Source of the DNA: Sordariomycetes sp. S80-01Y
Taxonomy: Eukaryota; Ascomycota; Sordariomycetes
Reading direction: 5' to 3'
DNA length: 64,000 nt
NCBI GenBank assembly: GCA_037042185.1
Contig: JAXQJY010000029.1
Location: forward strand, 1,302,001-1,366,000
Shown here: piece after piece, positions 54,629-64,000 of the stretch
How the letters are laid out: every line of letters starts with the position of its first letter
How positions within the stretch are numbered: position 1 is the stretch's first letter
Made by a program: the position numbers and the translations under genes
Notes under the pieces: generated by a model
Databases searched by the model: none
What the model was told of the DNA's origin: nothing
The model's input: the letters and a program-made list of their open reading frames with translations, nothing else

Positions 54629-57443
54629 ATGGGGTTCACGGGCGTTCTGTTTCTCATTGCAGCCAATCTGTTGATACCGGGTTCGCTGTTGATATTTGCA
54701 TCTGGATTCTTCCCGTACAAACCGTTTCTACCTGGTTTAGCTCAATATGAGGAGCTCGAGTTTGGAGCACCCCCGGATGGACCTTTCGACAGGCTTGTGT
54801 TCATGGTTGTCGACGCGTTGAGAAGGTATTGTTTCTAACATCTTGAGACGGGAATCTTTTTCTCACAAATCACAGTGATTTTGTATTTTCCGAGGGCTCG
54901 GGCTTCGAGTATACCCAAAGGTGAGGCATTCGGCGTGTGAACGAGATTGACTAATTGATCCTAATTTCAACAGCCTCATCCGAGATGGCTCCGCAGTCCC
55001 TTTTACTGCTAATGCGAGGACTCCAACTGTGACCATGCCGAGGCTTAAGTCTATGACCACTGGCTCTATCCCTTCGTTCGTCGATCTGATTCTCAACATC
55101 AACGAAGGAGACACGTCGTCTAGCCTCGCCGTCCAGGATACCTGGCTGGCTCAGCTTAAGGCCAATGACTTTGGCAAGCTATTGATGTTTGGGGACGACA
55201 CTTGGCTCAAGCTGTTTCCGAGCACATTCGATCGTGAAGACGGCACTTCTAGCTTCTTCGTTTCTGTTTGTAGCTCCGCGTCACTTCACCCCTTCCTTTC
55301 GTTCTCGCTAACCCCTGAAAGGACTTCACTGAGGTGGACAATAATGTGACTCGAAACATCGGAGACGAGCTCAGGAACGATGATTGGGGTCTGATGGTCC
55401 TCCACTATCTCGGCCTCGACCATATTGGTCACAAATCCGGGCCTCGCAGTGTCAATATGGTGCCTAAGCAGCGCGAGATGGACGGCATCGTTCGCGACAT
55501 CTTTTCAGCCATGGAGACCGCAGATCATTTACAGTCTACTCTGTTCGTCATGTGCGGCGATCATGGCATGAATGATGCCGGCAACCACGGCGCCTCCTCG
55601 CCAGGGGAGACATCCGCCGCAATGCTCTTCATGTCACCCAAGATGAAGGAACTAGGGCTCAAATTCGAATCGCCAGTTGACCCTGAGGACGAATTCAGTT
55701 TCTACTCCAAGGTGGAGCAGTCCGACCTCGCCCCTACAATTGCCGGTCTGTTGGGATTCCCTGTGTCCAAGAACAACCTTGGAACATTTATTCCCGATTT
55801 CTTGCCTTTTTTTGCGACAGCAAATGCTAAGGTTCAGATGTTGATGCGCAATGCGAGACAGATCCTCGGGATCGTCACGGCATCTTCTGGCGCCGGGCTC
55901 TTCTCAGATGCATCCGTCGATCCGTGTAAGGGCGGCGACGACGATCTAAGTGCTCTAGCATGCGCATGGCGCAGCATCAGCAAGCAAGCGAGCACAGTCG
56001 CAGAAGCTAGGGACGTCGACCCGGAGTGGCTGAGCTCCATGTCCAGATGGCTTCGTGAAGCCCAGGGTCTGATGAGCAACATGGCGTCTAACTACAATAT
56101 GCTCTATCTCTTTGCAGGAGTGGGCCTTGCTTTTCTGGGAGCGTGTTTGGCTTCCGGGAGTGTCTTCTTGATCCACAAGCAGCAAACCGGCCTCCTTTCG
56201 CTAATGCTTGTTACGGTGCCTTATGGTATCATGATGTTCGCAAGCAGTTTTGTTGAAGAAGAGCAACACTACTGGTACTGGACCACATCCTTGTGGCTAG
56301 CCTACCTAGGATCTCGAGAGATCCGAGCGTGAGTACCTCACACCAGCAATTCGGTCCTTGTTCTGACAATAAACCAGCACAAAGCGAGGAATCGCCTTGA
56401 TATGGCCCCTCGTTGCCCTCTTCCTCCTGCGCGTAATTCGCGCCTGGAACCAGACAGGTCAAAAGTTCGCTGGAAACCCTGACATCGTCAAGACTTACCT
56501 CATCCCCTACCCTCAGCTGCTTTGGGTCCTCGTCCTCGCTATGTACATTCTTGCAGCCTTTCAGATCGGACAAGGCCTTGAAGGCATCCCGCCCATCATT
56601 GCGACATTCTTTACTGCAATTTTGACCACCGCTGCGCTATCTTTCAAGCTAGCGTTCACGGCTGAGGATGCGCCTGAGCTCAATATTGATTTCACAAAAG
56701 TCATCCAAGGGATTTACTATAAGCAATCTCTTGTGGGACAAGCCAGGATAGTCTTCGCACTACTCAGTGCTTGCGCTGCCTTTGCTGTCATTCGCAGTCT
56801 GACTGGCGGTCGACGCACCGCAAAAGCCTCTGGTAAGGCCCTTCTGCCCTCTTCCTCAAGGTTGTACTGACCATGCGTAGCGTTCCTCCTCCATAACCTC
56901 TGCGCTATGCTCGTGGCGACTCAATCACGCGCTACAAACATCCCCCTCCTCTTCTTGTCGTCCCTCCTCCTACAGCACATAGCCTGGCTGCGCCTCTCCA
57001 TCCCCCAAATAACCGTCACATCAATCATCCTCCAGTTCACAACCTTCTTCGCTTACGGTGGCACCAACGCTATTTCCTCTGTCGACCTGTCGTCCGCGTA
57101 CAACGGCATCAGCGACTTCAACGTCGTGGCGGTGGGTGTGCTCACGTTCATCAGCAACTGGGCTGGACCGGTTTTCTGGACAACGGGGACGAACATCCTT
57201 TTGCTGTTCAAGTTCTGGGAGGGCGAGAAGAAGGTGTTTCTGAGGCACGCAAGTCTGTTGACGGTGTTCACGGGGGTGAGTACCTGTTTCGTCATGGGGG
57301 CTTGCATCGCCTTGAGGACGCACTTATTCATCTGGACGGTCTTCTCGCCGAAGTACCTATATTCCTTGGCCTGGAACCTGGGTCAGCATCTGGTTATCAA
57401 TCTGGGCCTAGGGGGGTTCTTGTTCTGGCTCGGAGCTCGATAA
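54629..57443 (+). CDS. LAS21: GPI ethanolamine phosphate transferase 2 (Las21/Gpi7)
   Basis: A multi-pass ER enzyme that adds ethanolamine phosphate to the second mannose of GPI anchors. Exons 54629-54825, 54876-54920, 54974-55265, 55322-56328, 56378-56832 and 56881-57443 give 852 residues. An N-terminal anchor (GVLFLIAANLLIPGSLLIFA) precedes a lumenal alkaline-phosphatase-like domain. That domain's metal-site motifs are visible: MVVDALR (Asp62), the PRLKSMTTGSIPSF threonine region, HYLGLDHIGHKSGP and MCGDHGMNDAGNHGA. The C-terminal half has about ten hydrophobic helices. The pattern fits Las21/PIG-G rather than Mcd4 or Gpi13. ATG 54629 is used; upstream in-frame codons are not ATG. Its stop is 168 bp from that of the condensin gene. 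Confidence 0.94.
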
Positions 57444-57611
57444 CGTTCAAAGTGCACATGACCGCACTTGTTGATATATCCACATTTAAGAGAACACACA
57501 ATATATCCCATATACCGTATAACACCACCCAAACGTCCGTCTTTCGCCATCGTCAGCCAGCTTATTGTGGATATCAAAACCGTTCGTATCATCACGTAGA
57601 TCATTCGACCA

Positions 57612-60600
57612 CTACCCCTGAGTTACATCACTCATGACGGTCGCATCACCAGCGTCATCCCCCTCGGTCTTTAGCACAGCAGTCACTTGCTCATCATCTT
57701 GCATCACAGTCTGTTCCTCTTCCTCTGGAATGTCATCTTCAACAACAGACCTTTCCTCGGTAACCTGTCTGCCGCTAGTAGTCGCTGTGCCGGCACTTTG
57801 TGTGCTGGCTCGCAAATCCGCGACGGGCTTGTTTTCATCGAGCGCATTGATGATTTTGCCAAGGGCGACATGAACCTTGTACAGTGAGTTTCTGCTGGTG
57901 GCATCTGTGAGAAGACCGTCCTCAACAGCGCAGCAAACTTCAGTGTAAGTCTCGCGCAGGCGGTCCTCTGATGATCCAGGGGAGATGTAGAGCTTTCCCA
58001 GTAGGGAAGCGATGAGCTTCTTCTCGTCCTCTTTAGAGTTGTTAGTTAGCTGGATTATCAAGCAGAAGAGAGTTGGGGACTTACTGCTGATGTTGCTGTT
58101 GAGCTTCTCAAGAATATCCATAGCAAACTCGAGGTGCACATCACCGTTGACATTTTTCTTGTCTGCATCAAGCGCGCTACCAGGCGCAAAGCATTTCCTG
58201 GGATCCGTCCAATCGACAAGGCAAGCGCCGATGGTGGTCATGCTGACCATGTCCTCGTTGACATCGACATCTTCGTCCTCAAGACCCTCGCGCACGTTCC
58301 GCAGAGCGTGCAAAGCATCGAGAGCAATTGCGCGCATGAGATCCTGGTTTTCTGGACGAGAGTAGCAGAAGACTGGGAGGAAGTAGTTGAGTGCTTGCCG
58401 AACCGTTTGGTTATGGGCGGATGACGGGTCGAAGTAAGCGACCACCAATGACTTAAGCAGGTCGTGGCAGGATTCGTCGTCACTCACAACGCGACCAAGG
58501 AGAAGTTTGGTGGCAGCGACTGTAGCCACACCCTGTACCTCTGCCGACTTGGCGTTGCCCCTGACTGCTTTGAGGTAGACCTTAAGCAGTCCAGGTGTCG
58601 ATGACAGTAGCTGTGCGCCGTGGACATTCAGAATGTCTGTGATGATATGCAAGGCGGTGATTTGGAGCGTAGGATGGCCCTTACTGAAGAAGTGCATGAA
58701 GAGCTGCAGGTTTTCTTCTGCAAGCGACCGGTCTAGCAAAGTGCATAGTCCGAGACACACCAAACCTCTCTCACGCACTGGTGCTTCGCGACTGCGCACA
58801 GCCGGCACAATCAGCGTGTTCAGCAAGCCTACCAGATCGGTGTTATCTTTGAGATTACCGGCAACATGCGTAAGCATGCACTGCGCGATATGAAGACACT
58901 TCATATTGACAATGATCTCCTTAACAGCCTTGTCATGGGCCTCTTCCTCGCTCAGCTCAGGGGTTTTGCCACGCTTGTCTTTCGAGCCAACGGTATCGGA
59001 GCTGATCTCGGAGCGAGCAGAGACAAAGCTTTCTTCGCCGTCACCAACGGATGGGTCGTCGATGATGGTATCATGAACATCGCTAACGGCCTCGATGACA
59101 ATGCTGCAGAACTCGCGCTCACCGGCGGCGTCTGGGGCGCAGATGTACTGGAGCACTTCAACTGTGAGCTTTGTCACCTCATCGGGCAGCTCCGGGATCG
59201 AAAGAGATGACCGCATAAGCGTGAACATCTTGCGGCGTCCGACCTCGTCGGAGTAGTCTAAGGTCATCGCAATGTGCAGCAACTGCTCCACGATAAACTC
59301 GTGCTCGACCGTGTCCTCCTCTTCACCATCTTCTTCGGCGCCTTGCTCCGCAATCCTCTTGATGGCGTCGATCAGGGCCTGCATATATCGCTCTAGGTAG
59401 AACCCAAGCTTGGTGACTTCGGGCAACTTCTCTTCTAGAAGGCGCTCGTACTTCCCATTTCCCTCGTTGCGGCAGAATTCGTTGAAGCTGCGGACCATGA
59501 GAGCCGACTCAGCCGAAAGGGTCTCCCAGAATTGATCATTAAAGTCGACAGCATCGCGATAATCAGGGCGGCCCTCCCAGAAGCCATTCATAGCCTCCAG
59601 AGCCACGCCGTTCTCAGCGTTGTTGATAACATCAATACGCTCGAGAAGTTCCAACAATCCGTCAAAACTTGGGCTGTTGTCCACAGGAGCCTCGCCATCC
59701 TCTTGTGGTGGAACGCCTGCACAGTCCTCAATCCACCTCTCGCGGAAGACACGCCCTGCTGCTTTGCGGACATGGTCGTCCCTGTCGCGCAAGCCCCATC
59801 GCAGGAGTTTTTCCCTCATTCGCAAGGGCAGATGCCGGAAGTCGCCCAGCGCTGGCAGTAGACGCGAGTAGACAGCCCTCCGCGTTGCAGGATCTGAATC
59901 TCGGGCGCGTTCCAATAGCACTGGCAAAGTCTCTTGCAGGATGGGCAAATTGACCAGGAGTGACCGTCGCACCTCTGCTGCTGGATCGTTCTGGAGCACT
60001 TCTAAAAGTTTCGACAGAAGACCAACATCCTGATCATCGTCACTGTCTTCCGAATCTGCGCCTCCTTCAGCTTGGTTGCCGGCAAGTCGGCCAAGGCCCA
60101 GCACCGCCTGAGAGCGGACAATGGCTTCTTTGTCGCGGATGCGCTTCAACAAGCTTTGACGGAGAGTCTGGAAGAGGTCGTCGTCGATGGCTTCGAGGGA
60201 GTTGACTGTGTGCGAAATGAGCTGGGTGGAGCGGAAGCGGACGAACTTGTCTTTCGCCATGGTCAGTGGCACCATGGCTTCCATAAGTTGGGCTACCAAG
60301 CGTGTACTCGGAGTCTCAGGAAGAACACTAGCATCCTGTCCCTCGTCACCCAGCAGCTCATTATCCTTGTCGTTCGACATCCGCAGGTAGAAAGCCGTAA
60401 ATCTGACGCATTTCTCTCCAGCACTTTCAGTCTTCTTCACGGGCATGACCCTAAGAACACATCGAATGAACTCTTGATTGAACGTCTCCTCCACGAACTC
60501 CTCGTTCCCACCCGAGCCACTCTCAGGTTCGTAACAGCATGTCTCGTGGATTTTGCGTAAGTTCACAGCTAGCTTTCGGTGGGTCGCAGTTGTCCGTTGC

Positions 60601-60761
60601 GCATCGCGAAAGATAGCGCAAATGCGCGGACGCAGAGCGTTGTCAGGCGTGTCGTTTGGCTCGTCGAGTTGTGTCGAGTCTCGCGATGCGGCAGATGTGC
60701 GGCCGCCGGCTTTCGTGGCGGTTGATGCGCGCGCTGAGCGCCCTGTCGTACGTGCGGGCAT
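57612..60761 (-). CDS. YCG1: Condensin complex subunit 3 (Ycg1/Cnd3/CAP-G)
   Basis: A HEAT-repeat subunit of condensin that, with Brn1, binds DNA and anchors the complex on mitotic chromosomes. The frame is open from ATG 60761 for 1049 residues. Family blocks include ALRPRICAIFRDAQRTTATH, FNQEFIRCVLRVMPVKK, HTVNSLEAIDDDLFQTLRQS, KEAIVRSQAVLGLGRL and HVRKAAGRVFRERWIED. Serine/acidic linkers also occur (around SFVSARSEISSDTV). The C-terminus is acidic (DDIPEEEEQTVMQDDEQ). Within it, 58031-58084 looks like a 54-bp intron with no stop. Removing it gives 1031 residues. Divergent from NOP4, with only 327 bp between starts. Confidence 0.94.
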   Translation of the reverse strand: MPARTTGRSARASTATKAGGRTSAASRDSTQLDEPNDTPDNALRPRICAIFRDAQRTTATHRKLAVNLRKIHETCCYEPESGSGGNEEFVEETFNQEFIRCVLRVMPVKKTESAGEKCVRFTAFYLRMSNDKDNELLGDEGQDASVLPETPSTRLVAQLMEAMVPLTMAKDKFVRFRSTQLISHTVNSLEAIDDDLFQTLRQSLLKRIRDKEAIVRSQAVLGLGRLAGNQAEGGADSEDSDDDQDVGLLSKLLEVLQNDPAAEVRRSLLVNLPILQETLPVLLERARDSDPATRRAVYSRLLPALGDFRHLPLRMREKLLRWGLRDRDDHVRKAAGRVFRERWIEDCAGVPPQEDGEAPVDNSPSFDGLLELLERIDVINNAENGVALEAMNGFWEGRPDYRDAVDFNDQFWETLSAESALMVRSFNEFCRNEGNGKYERLLEEKLPEVTKLGFYLERYMQALIDAIKRIAEQGAEEDGEEEDTVEHEFIVEQLLHIAMTLDYSDEVGRRKMFTLMRSSLSIPELPDEVTKLTVEVLQYICAPDAAGEREFCSIVIEAVSDVHDTIIDDPSVGDGEESFVSARSEISSDTVGSKDKRGKTPELSEEEAHDKAVKEIIVNMKCLHIAQCMLTHVAGNLKDNTDLVGLLNTLIVPAVRSREAPVRERGLVCLGLCTLLDRSLAEENLQLFMHFFSKGHPTLQITALHIITDILNVHGAQLLSSTPGLLKVYLKAVRGNAKSAEVQGVATVAATKLLLGRVVSDDESCHDLLKSLVVAYFDPSSAHNQTVRQALNYFLPVFCYSRPENQDLMRAIALDALHALRNVREGLEDEDVDVNEDMVSMTTIGACLVDWTDPRKCFAPGSALDADKKNVNGDVHLEFAMDILEKLNSNISSKSPTLFCLIIQLTNNSKEDEKKLIASLLGKLYISPGSSEDRLRETYTEVCCAVEDGLLTDATSRNSLYKVHVALGKIINALDENKPVADLRASTQSAGTATTSGRQVTEERSVVEDDIPEEEEQTVMQDDEQVTAVLKTEGDDAGDATVMSDVTQG
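58031..58084 (-). other. Probable 54-bp stopless intron in condensin gene
   Basis: On the coding strand the segment begins GTAAGT, has CTAACTAAC about 15 bases before its end, and ends AAAG. Its length is a multiple of three and it has no stop. Splicing would join NSNIS directly to KDEKKLIASLLGKLYIS. Reading through adds 18 hydrophobic residues in a charged linker. The sequence signals are clear; use is inferred. Confidence 0.7.
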
Positions 60762-61088
60762 GTGAAATGTTTCGTAGAGCTTCGAAGCTGCTCAAGAGGC
60801 TCTTATTGTCTCTAGGAAAGATTATGAAGGAGAAGATCGTTTGGTGGCTAAATGTTGTCAATGTTAATGGTTTGTTTGGATTGCGACGCGGAGCGTGTTT
60901 AGTGGTGTTTCCATCAACAGTCTTCCGTATCTGGCTTAGCGCGTCTATCTCGCCGCCACTCTCCCCGCCATCACGTGCGATAAGAGCATGCATCCGAGCT
61001 TATCGCAGCGATCTGGAACTTTTTTTTTTCAGTGGCAGGCCTGACCCATCTGAAGCATCCCAAGCAACGTTGGATAGCAGCAGCAACG
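60762..61088. promoter_or_regulatory. Shared promoter, condensin (-) / NOP4 (+)
   Basis: 327 bp between divergent ATGs. It contains CACGTG (60972-60977) directly followed by GCGATAAG (60977-60984) and its inverted copy CTTATCGC (60999-61006). A run of T ending in CAG (61020-61031) also resembles a splice acceptor. Confidence 0.5.
60977..61006. promoter_or_regulatory. Inverted repeat GCGATAAG/CTTATCGC
   Basis: Perfect 8-bp arms with a 14-bp spacer that contains GCATGC. Each arm includes GATAAG, the core of fungal GATA-factor sites. The position, 80-110 bp before the NOP4 ATG, suggests a regulatory element. Confidence 0.5.
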
Positions 61089-63362
61089 ATGGCCCCCGAA
61101 AAAGCTGGAACGAAACGGCCGATCGAAGAGGTCGAGGACCTCGATGCCTCGGTAGAGCAGGCTATCATTGATTCTGTCACCAATGGCACTGCCAAATCGC
61201 AGCCAAGCAAGAAGAAACCCCGAGTGGAAGAGCGCCGCTCCATCTTTGTTCGATCACTTCCGACCGAAGCCACCAACGAGACCTTGGCCGAATTTTTCTC
61301 CGAATACTTCCCCGTCAAGCACGCCACAGTGATCACCGATGCAAAGACGAAGCAAAGCAAGGGGTTTGGTTTCGTAACATTCGCCGATGCCGAAGACGCT
61401 CAACAAGCCAAAGTCGCTCTTGACAAGAAGAATTGGCAAGGCCGTGGCATACGCATTGAGATTGCCGAGCCCAGACATCGCGATGAGAAGAAATCTGGCC
61501 CTGCCCCGGCAGTCAAGCCCGGCAAGCCCGAGATCGCCACGGCAAACACCAAACTGATCGTACGCAATCTGCCATGGAGCATCAAGACTTCAGAGCAACT
61601 CGGACATATATTCAGGAGCTGTGGAAAGGTCAAATTTGCTGATTTGCCGAACAACAAGGGCAAACTCAAGGGTTTCGGGTTCGTCACATTGAGAGGCAGG
61701 AAGAATGCTGAGAAAGCTTTGGAGTTGATCAACGGCAAGGAAATTGACGGACGTCAGATTGCTGTTGACTGGGCTGTTGATAAGAAGACTTGGGACGATC
61801 AACAAGATCAGGAGGAAGTGCAAGGCAAATCGGACAAAGCGGATGTGGGGGATGACAGCGATGCGACGTCTTCATCTGGATCTGACAGCGACGACGATGA
61901 TGAGGGTGATGACGAAGACGAAGATGACGGTCGAGAGGACAGTGCCAATGAGAAGCCGGTGGACAAACAGCTGGATGAGGATATGAAGAATTTCTTGAGA
62001 AATCACATGGAGAACTTGGAGGAGGAGAGCGACGACGACGAGAACGAGGACGATGAAGGTCAAGAGGATAACGCAAAGGCCAACGACCACTCGAAAAAGC
62101 CACAATCTACGGATAACTCCGCGACTGTTTTCATTCGAAACCTGCCCTTCACTACGACCGATGAGCAGCTCAAAGGTCATTTTAGCACCTTCGGCGACAT
62201 CCGTTATGCTAGAGTGGTCTTTGATAAAGCAACGGACAGACCTGCCGGAACCGCCTTCGTTTGTTTTTACAACGCAGATGATGCCAAGGCATGCATCAAA
62301 GGAGCGCCGCGTCCGCAACAGTCTGCAGCCCCCAAGGCGAAGCACTCAATCCTACAAGATGAGAATGCCGATCCCGAGGGCAAGTACACGCTTGACGGGC
62401 GACTACTGCAAGTCGCACAGGCCGTCAACCGTGAGACAGCGGCGCATCTTGCCGACAGCTCGTCGCAGCAGCGTAGACTGAAAGACAAAAGGAGGCTCTT
62501 CTTACTGCAGGAGGGTCAGATTACGCCTCGGTCACCAATGTTCAAGCTGCTTAGCGAGTCTGAGCTTGCGATGCGCGGCGCAAGTGAGGCCCAGAGGAAG
62601 AAGATGGTTGAAAAGAACCCTAGTCTACACCTTAGCTTGACTCGTTTAGCTCTTCGAAACATTCCTCGCAACATCGGTTCCAGAGAGCTGAAGGAGCTTG
62701 CGAGGAAGGCTGTTGTGGGGTTCGCAAAAGACGTCAAGGAAGGCCGCCGCGAGCCCCTCTCGAAAGAGGAGAATGCCCGTGATGGTAAAGATGCCAAAGA
62801 AAAAGAAAAGGAACGCAAGGCCAAGGGCAAGGGCATCATCCGTCAGGCAAAGATCGTGTTTGAGAGCAAGGAGGGCTCCAAGATCCCGGAGAAGAGCGGT
62901 GCCGGAAAAAGTCGAGGCTATGGTTTCATCGAGTACACATCCCACCACTGGGCGCTCATGGGCCTTCGCTACCTCAACGGCCACCAGCTCGAGAACGACA
63001 ACGGAAGGAAACAGCGTCTCATTGTCGAATTTGCCATAGAGAATGCACAGGTCGTTCAGCGCAGAAAGACGGTTGAGGCCACTGGCGCCAGGAAGTCGCA
63101 AGAAAAGGCACAAGAGATGAAGCAGGAAGCCGCTGAGAACGAGCGCACGGCGAAGATTTTGAAGGAGAACAAGGCTGCGCGAGGGAAGAAGGGTGCTAAG
63201 AAGCCTAAGGGAAACATGAATAAGGGTCCCAAAGGCAAGGATAAGGATATCACGGCAGAGCCTCAAGGAGAGCCAGCCGGTGAGGATGGCGGAGACATGA
63301 AGCAGAAGCTGATTGCTCGTAAGCGTCTCATGAAGAAGAAGAAGGCTAAGGCAAGGGGCTGA
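61089..63362 (+). CDS. NOP4: Nucleolar RNA-binding protein Nop4/RBM28
   Basis: A four-RRM ribosome assembly factor needed for early 60S pre-rRNA processing. Intronless, 757 residues from ATG 61089 (cagcaacgATGG). RRM1 is about 51-127 (SIFVRSLPTEATNETLAEFF; RNP1 KGFGFVTF 91-98). RRM2 is about 155-231 (KLIVRNLPWSI; KGFGFVTL). A highly acidic linker (SDSDDDDEGDDEDEDDG) precedes RRM3 (TVFIRNLPFTTTDEQLKGHF; GTAFVCFY). RRM4 is split by a lysine-rich insertion (LTRLALRNIPRNIGSREL ... SRGYGFIEYTSHHWALMGLR). The C-terminus is a lysine-rich coiled tail ending LMKKKKAKARG. The domain layout matches yeast Nop4 and human RBM28. Converges with the partial gene at the right edge, with stops 165 bp apart. 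Confidence 0.95.
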   Translation: MAPEKAGTKRPIEEVEDLDASVEQAIIDSVTNGTAKSQPSKKKPRVEERRSIFVRSLPTEATNETLAEFFSEYFPVKHATVITDAKTKQSKGFGFVTFADAEDAQQAKVALDKKNWQGRGIRIEIAEPRHRDEKKSGPAPAVKPGKPEIATANTKLIVRNLPWSIKTSEQLGHIFRSCGKVKFADLPNNKGKLKGFGFVTLRGRKNAEKALELINGKEIDGRQIAVDWAVDKKTWDDQQDQEEVQGKSDKADVGDDSDATSSSGSDSDDDDEGDDEDEDDGREDSANEKPVDKQLDEDMKNFLRNHMENLEEESDDDENEDDEGQEDNAKANDHSKKPQSTDNSATVFIRNLPFTTTDEQLKGHFSTFGDIRYARVVFDKATDRPAGTAFVCFYNADDAKACIKGAPRPQQSAAPKAKHSILQDENADPEGKYTLDGRLLQVAQAVNRETAAHLADSSSQQRRLKDKRRLFLLQEGQITPRSPMFKLLSESELAMRGASEAQRKKMVEKNPSLHLSLTRLALRNIPRNIGSRELKELARKAVVGFAKDVKEGRREPLSKEENARDGKDAKEKEKERKAKGKGIIRQAKIVFESKEGSKIPEKSGAGKSRGYGFIEYTSHHWALMGLRYLNGHQLENDNGRKQRLIVEFAIENAQVVQRRKTVEATGARKSQEKAQEMKQEAAENERTAKILKENKAARGKKGAKKPKGNMNKGPKGKDKDITAEPQGEPAGEDGGDMKQKLIARKRLMKKKKAKARG

Positions 63363-63527
63363 GCGATCGGGGCGCGAGGGTTGTACGTATAATGAGACCA
63401 ATACTCAAGAATACCCTAAACTATCTAGTTGAAAAGAGTTGCGACGCTTTGCTGAGCCTTCTGACATCTCAAAGAAAAATGGTTGAGAGGAGTTGTGATA
63501 CACTAATCTCAGTCTTACATCTCAGTT

Positions 63528-64000
63528 TCACTTCCAGAACCAGCCTGGCTTCTTAACCTCACCGCTGTCAGCAGGGAAGCCCCTTTCGTACCCCGACATG
63601 CGCCCGCTGGCAGCACTGTCACCATTCTGCGAGCGTTGTGCGATTGAATCCACTTGAATATCCTCACCTCCGTCGATCTCATTTCCCTTCTCATCAAACT
63701 TCCTCCATCGTGATCTGGTAGTTATGTGTCCGTTTTCATCCACCTCACGCCGTTCTTCGAACATGGTGGCGCCGCCGGCGCGCGTCCAGCGGGTTGATGA
63801 GTCAGGGGCCGGTCGGGGCGGCTTCTTGTCGTTGTCTGCATCGACCTGCTTCATCTCCCGTTTGGCGCGCTCGGGATCCTCAGTTAGGATGTGAATCGCC
63901 TCCCGGCCAAGATCCAGGGTCTTCTTGAAAGCGTCCCAAGAGCTCGAACTCGTGGTTTGGAGGCTCTGAACCTGATCGAACCACTCGTCAAACGTTTTCG
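63528..64000 (-). CDS. Partial gene, unrecognised small fungal protein (5' end outside window)
   Basis: The minus-strand frame is open from the stop at 63528 to the right edge, covering at least 157 residues of the C-terminal part. I do not recognise the family. A helical segment (FDEWFDQVQSLQTTSSSSWD, AFKKTLDLGREAIHILTED) is followed by PERAKREMKQ. A charged region comes next (MFEERREVDENGHITTRSRW, RKFDEKGNEIDGGED), and the protein ends GEVKKPGWFWK. The alternation of acidic and basic residues and the lack of membrane segments suggest a soluble or peripheral protein. No catalytic motif is visible. The ATG at 63854 could be an internal methionine; the helix upstream argues that the true start lies beyond 64000. 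Frame, composition and a stop 165 bp from NOP4's support it as real. Confidence 0.7.
   Translation of the reverse strand, partial: KTFDEWFDQVQSLQTTSSSSWDAFKKTLDLGREAIHILTEDPERAKREMKQVDADNDKKPPRPAPDSSTRWTRAGGATMFEERREVDENGHITTRSRWRKFDEKGNEIDGGEDIQVDSIAQRSQNGDSAASGRMSGYERGFPADSGEVKKPGWFWK

Overview
This is a gene-rich stretch of nuclear chromosome from a filamentous ascomycete, most likely a Sordariomycete. The evidence is short introns (about 45-210 bp) with GTRNGT donors and CTAAC-like branch sites, roughly 50-55% GC, and a set of orthologues typical of Pezizomycotina: an RCO-1/Tup1 corepressor, a Gti1/Pac2 (WOR1-type) regulator, a fused GARS-AIRS purine enzyme and a DUF2015 protein. I cannot name the genus. 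I see no transposon, retroelement, virus-derived sequence, secondary-metabolite cluster, tRNA, 5S rRNA or CRISPR. RIP-like AT-rich blocks are also absent.

I support 27 protein genes. From left to right they are: TRAPP subunit Trs33 (+), malate dehydrogenase (-), ribosomal protein eL28 (-), DUF2015 protein (+), sterol C-5 desaturase ERG3 (-), RCO-1/Tup1 (+), RNase MRP subunit Rmp1 (-), Avt-type vacuolar amino-acid transporter (+), Ran1/Ksp1-like kinase (-), enolase-phosphatase Utr4 (+), 25S rRNA methyltransferase Bmt2 (-), ribosomal protein uL23 (+), Tim8 (-), CorA/Mnr2-type Mg transporter (-), signal peptidase subunit Spc1 (+), Rbx1 (-), Edc1/PNRC-like protein (+), FAD oxidoreductase of unknown substrate (-), Tdp1 (+), Gti1/Pac2 regulator (-), Ade5,7 (+), Siz/PIAS SUMO ligase (-), LLPH/DUF2423 protein (+), Las21 (+), condensin subunit Ycg1/Cnd3 (-), Nop4 (+) and a partial gene of unknown function (-).

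The layout is notable. Neighbouring genes almost always lie on opposite strands: only 3 of 26 adjacent pairs are tandem. The window is therefore a chain of convergent pairs with short 3' gaps (166-740 bp) and divergent pairs with gaps of 0.3 to 5.5 kb. The three largest gene-free gaps lie upstream of regulators: RCO-1 (3.1 kb, shared with ERG3), the Ran1-like kinase (3.7 kb, shared with UTR4) and the WOR1-type gene (5.5 kb, shared with ADE5,7).

The genes are mostly housekeeping. Two themes recur. One is ribosome production (eL28, uL23, Bmt2, Nop4, Rmp1, LLPH-like). The other is ubiquitin/SUMO signalling: Rbx1, a Siz-type ligase, and a Tdp1 whose N-terminus carries a SUMO-interaction motif followed directly by a ubiquitin-interacting motif. 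I did not find a new defence or mobile system. The most checkable novelties are the SIM-UIM module on Tdp1, the strict strand alternation, a stopless 54-bp intron inside the condensin gene, and telomere-repeat-like plus CACGTG sites at ribosomal-protein genes.
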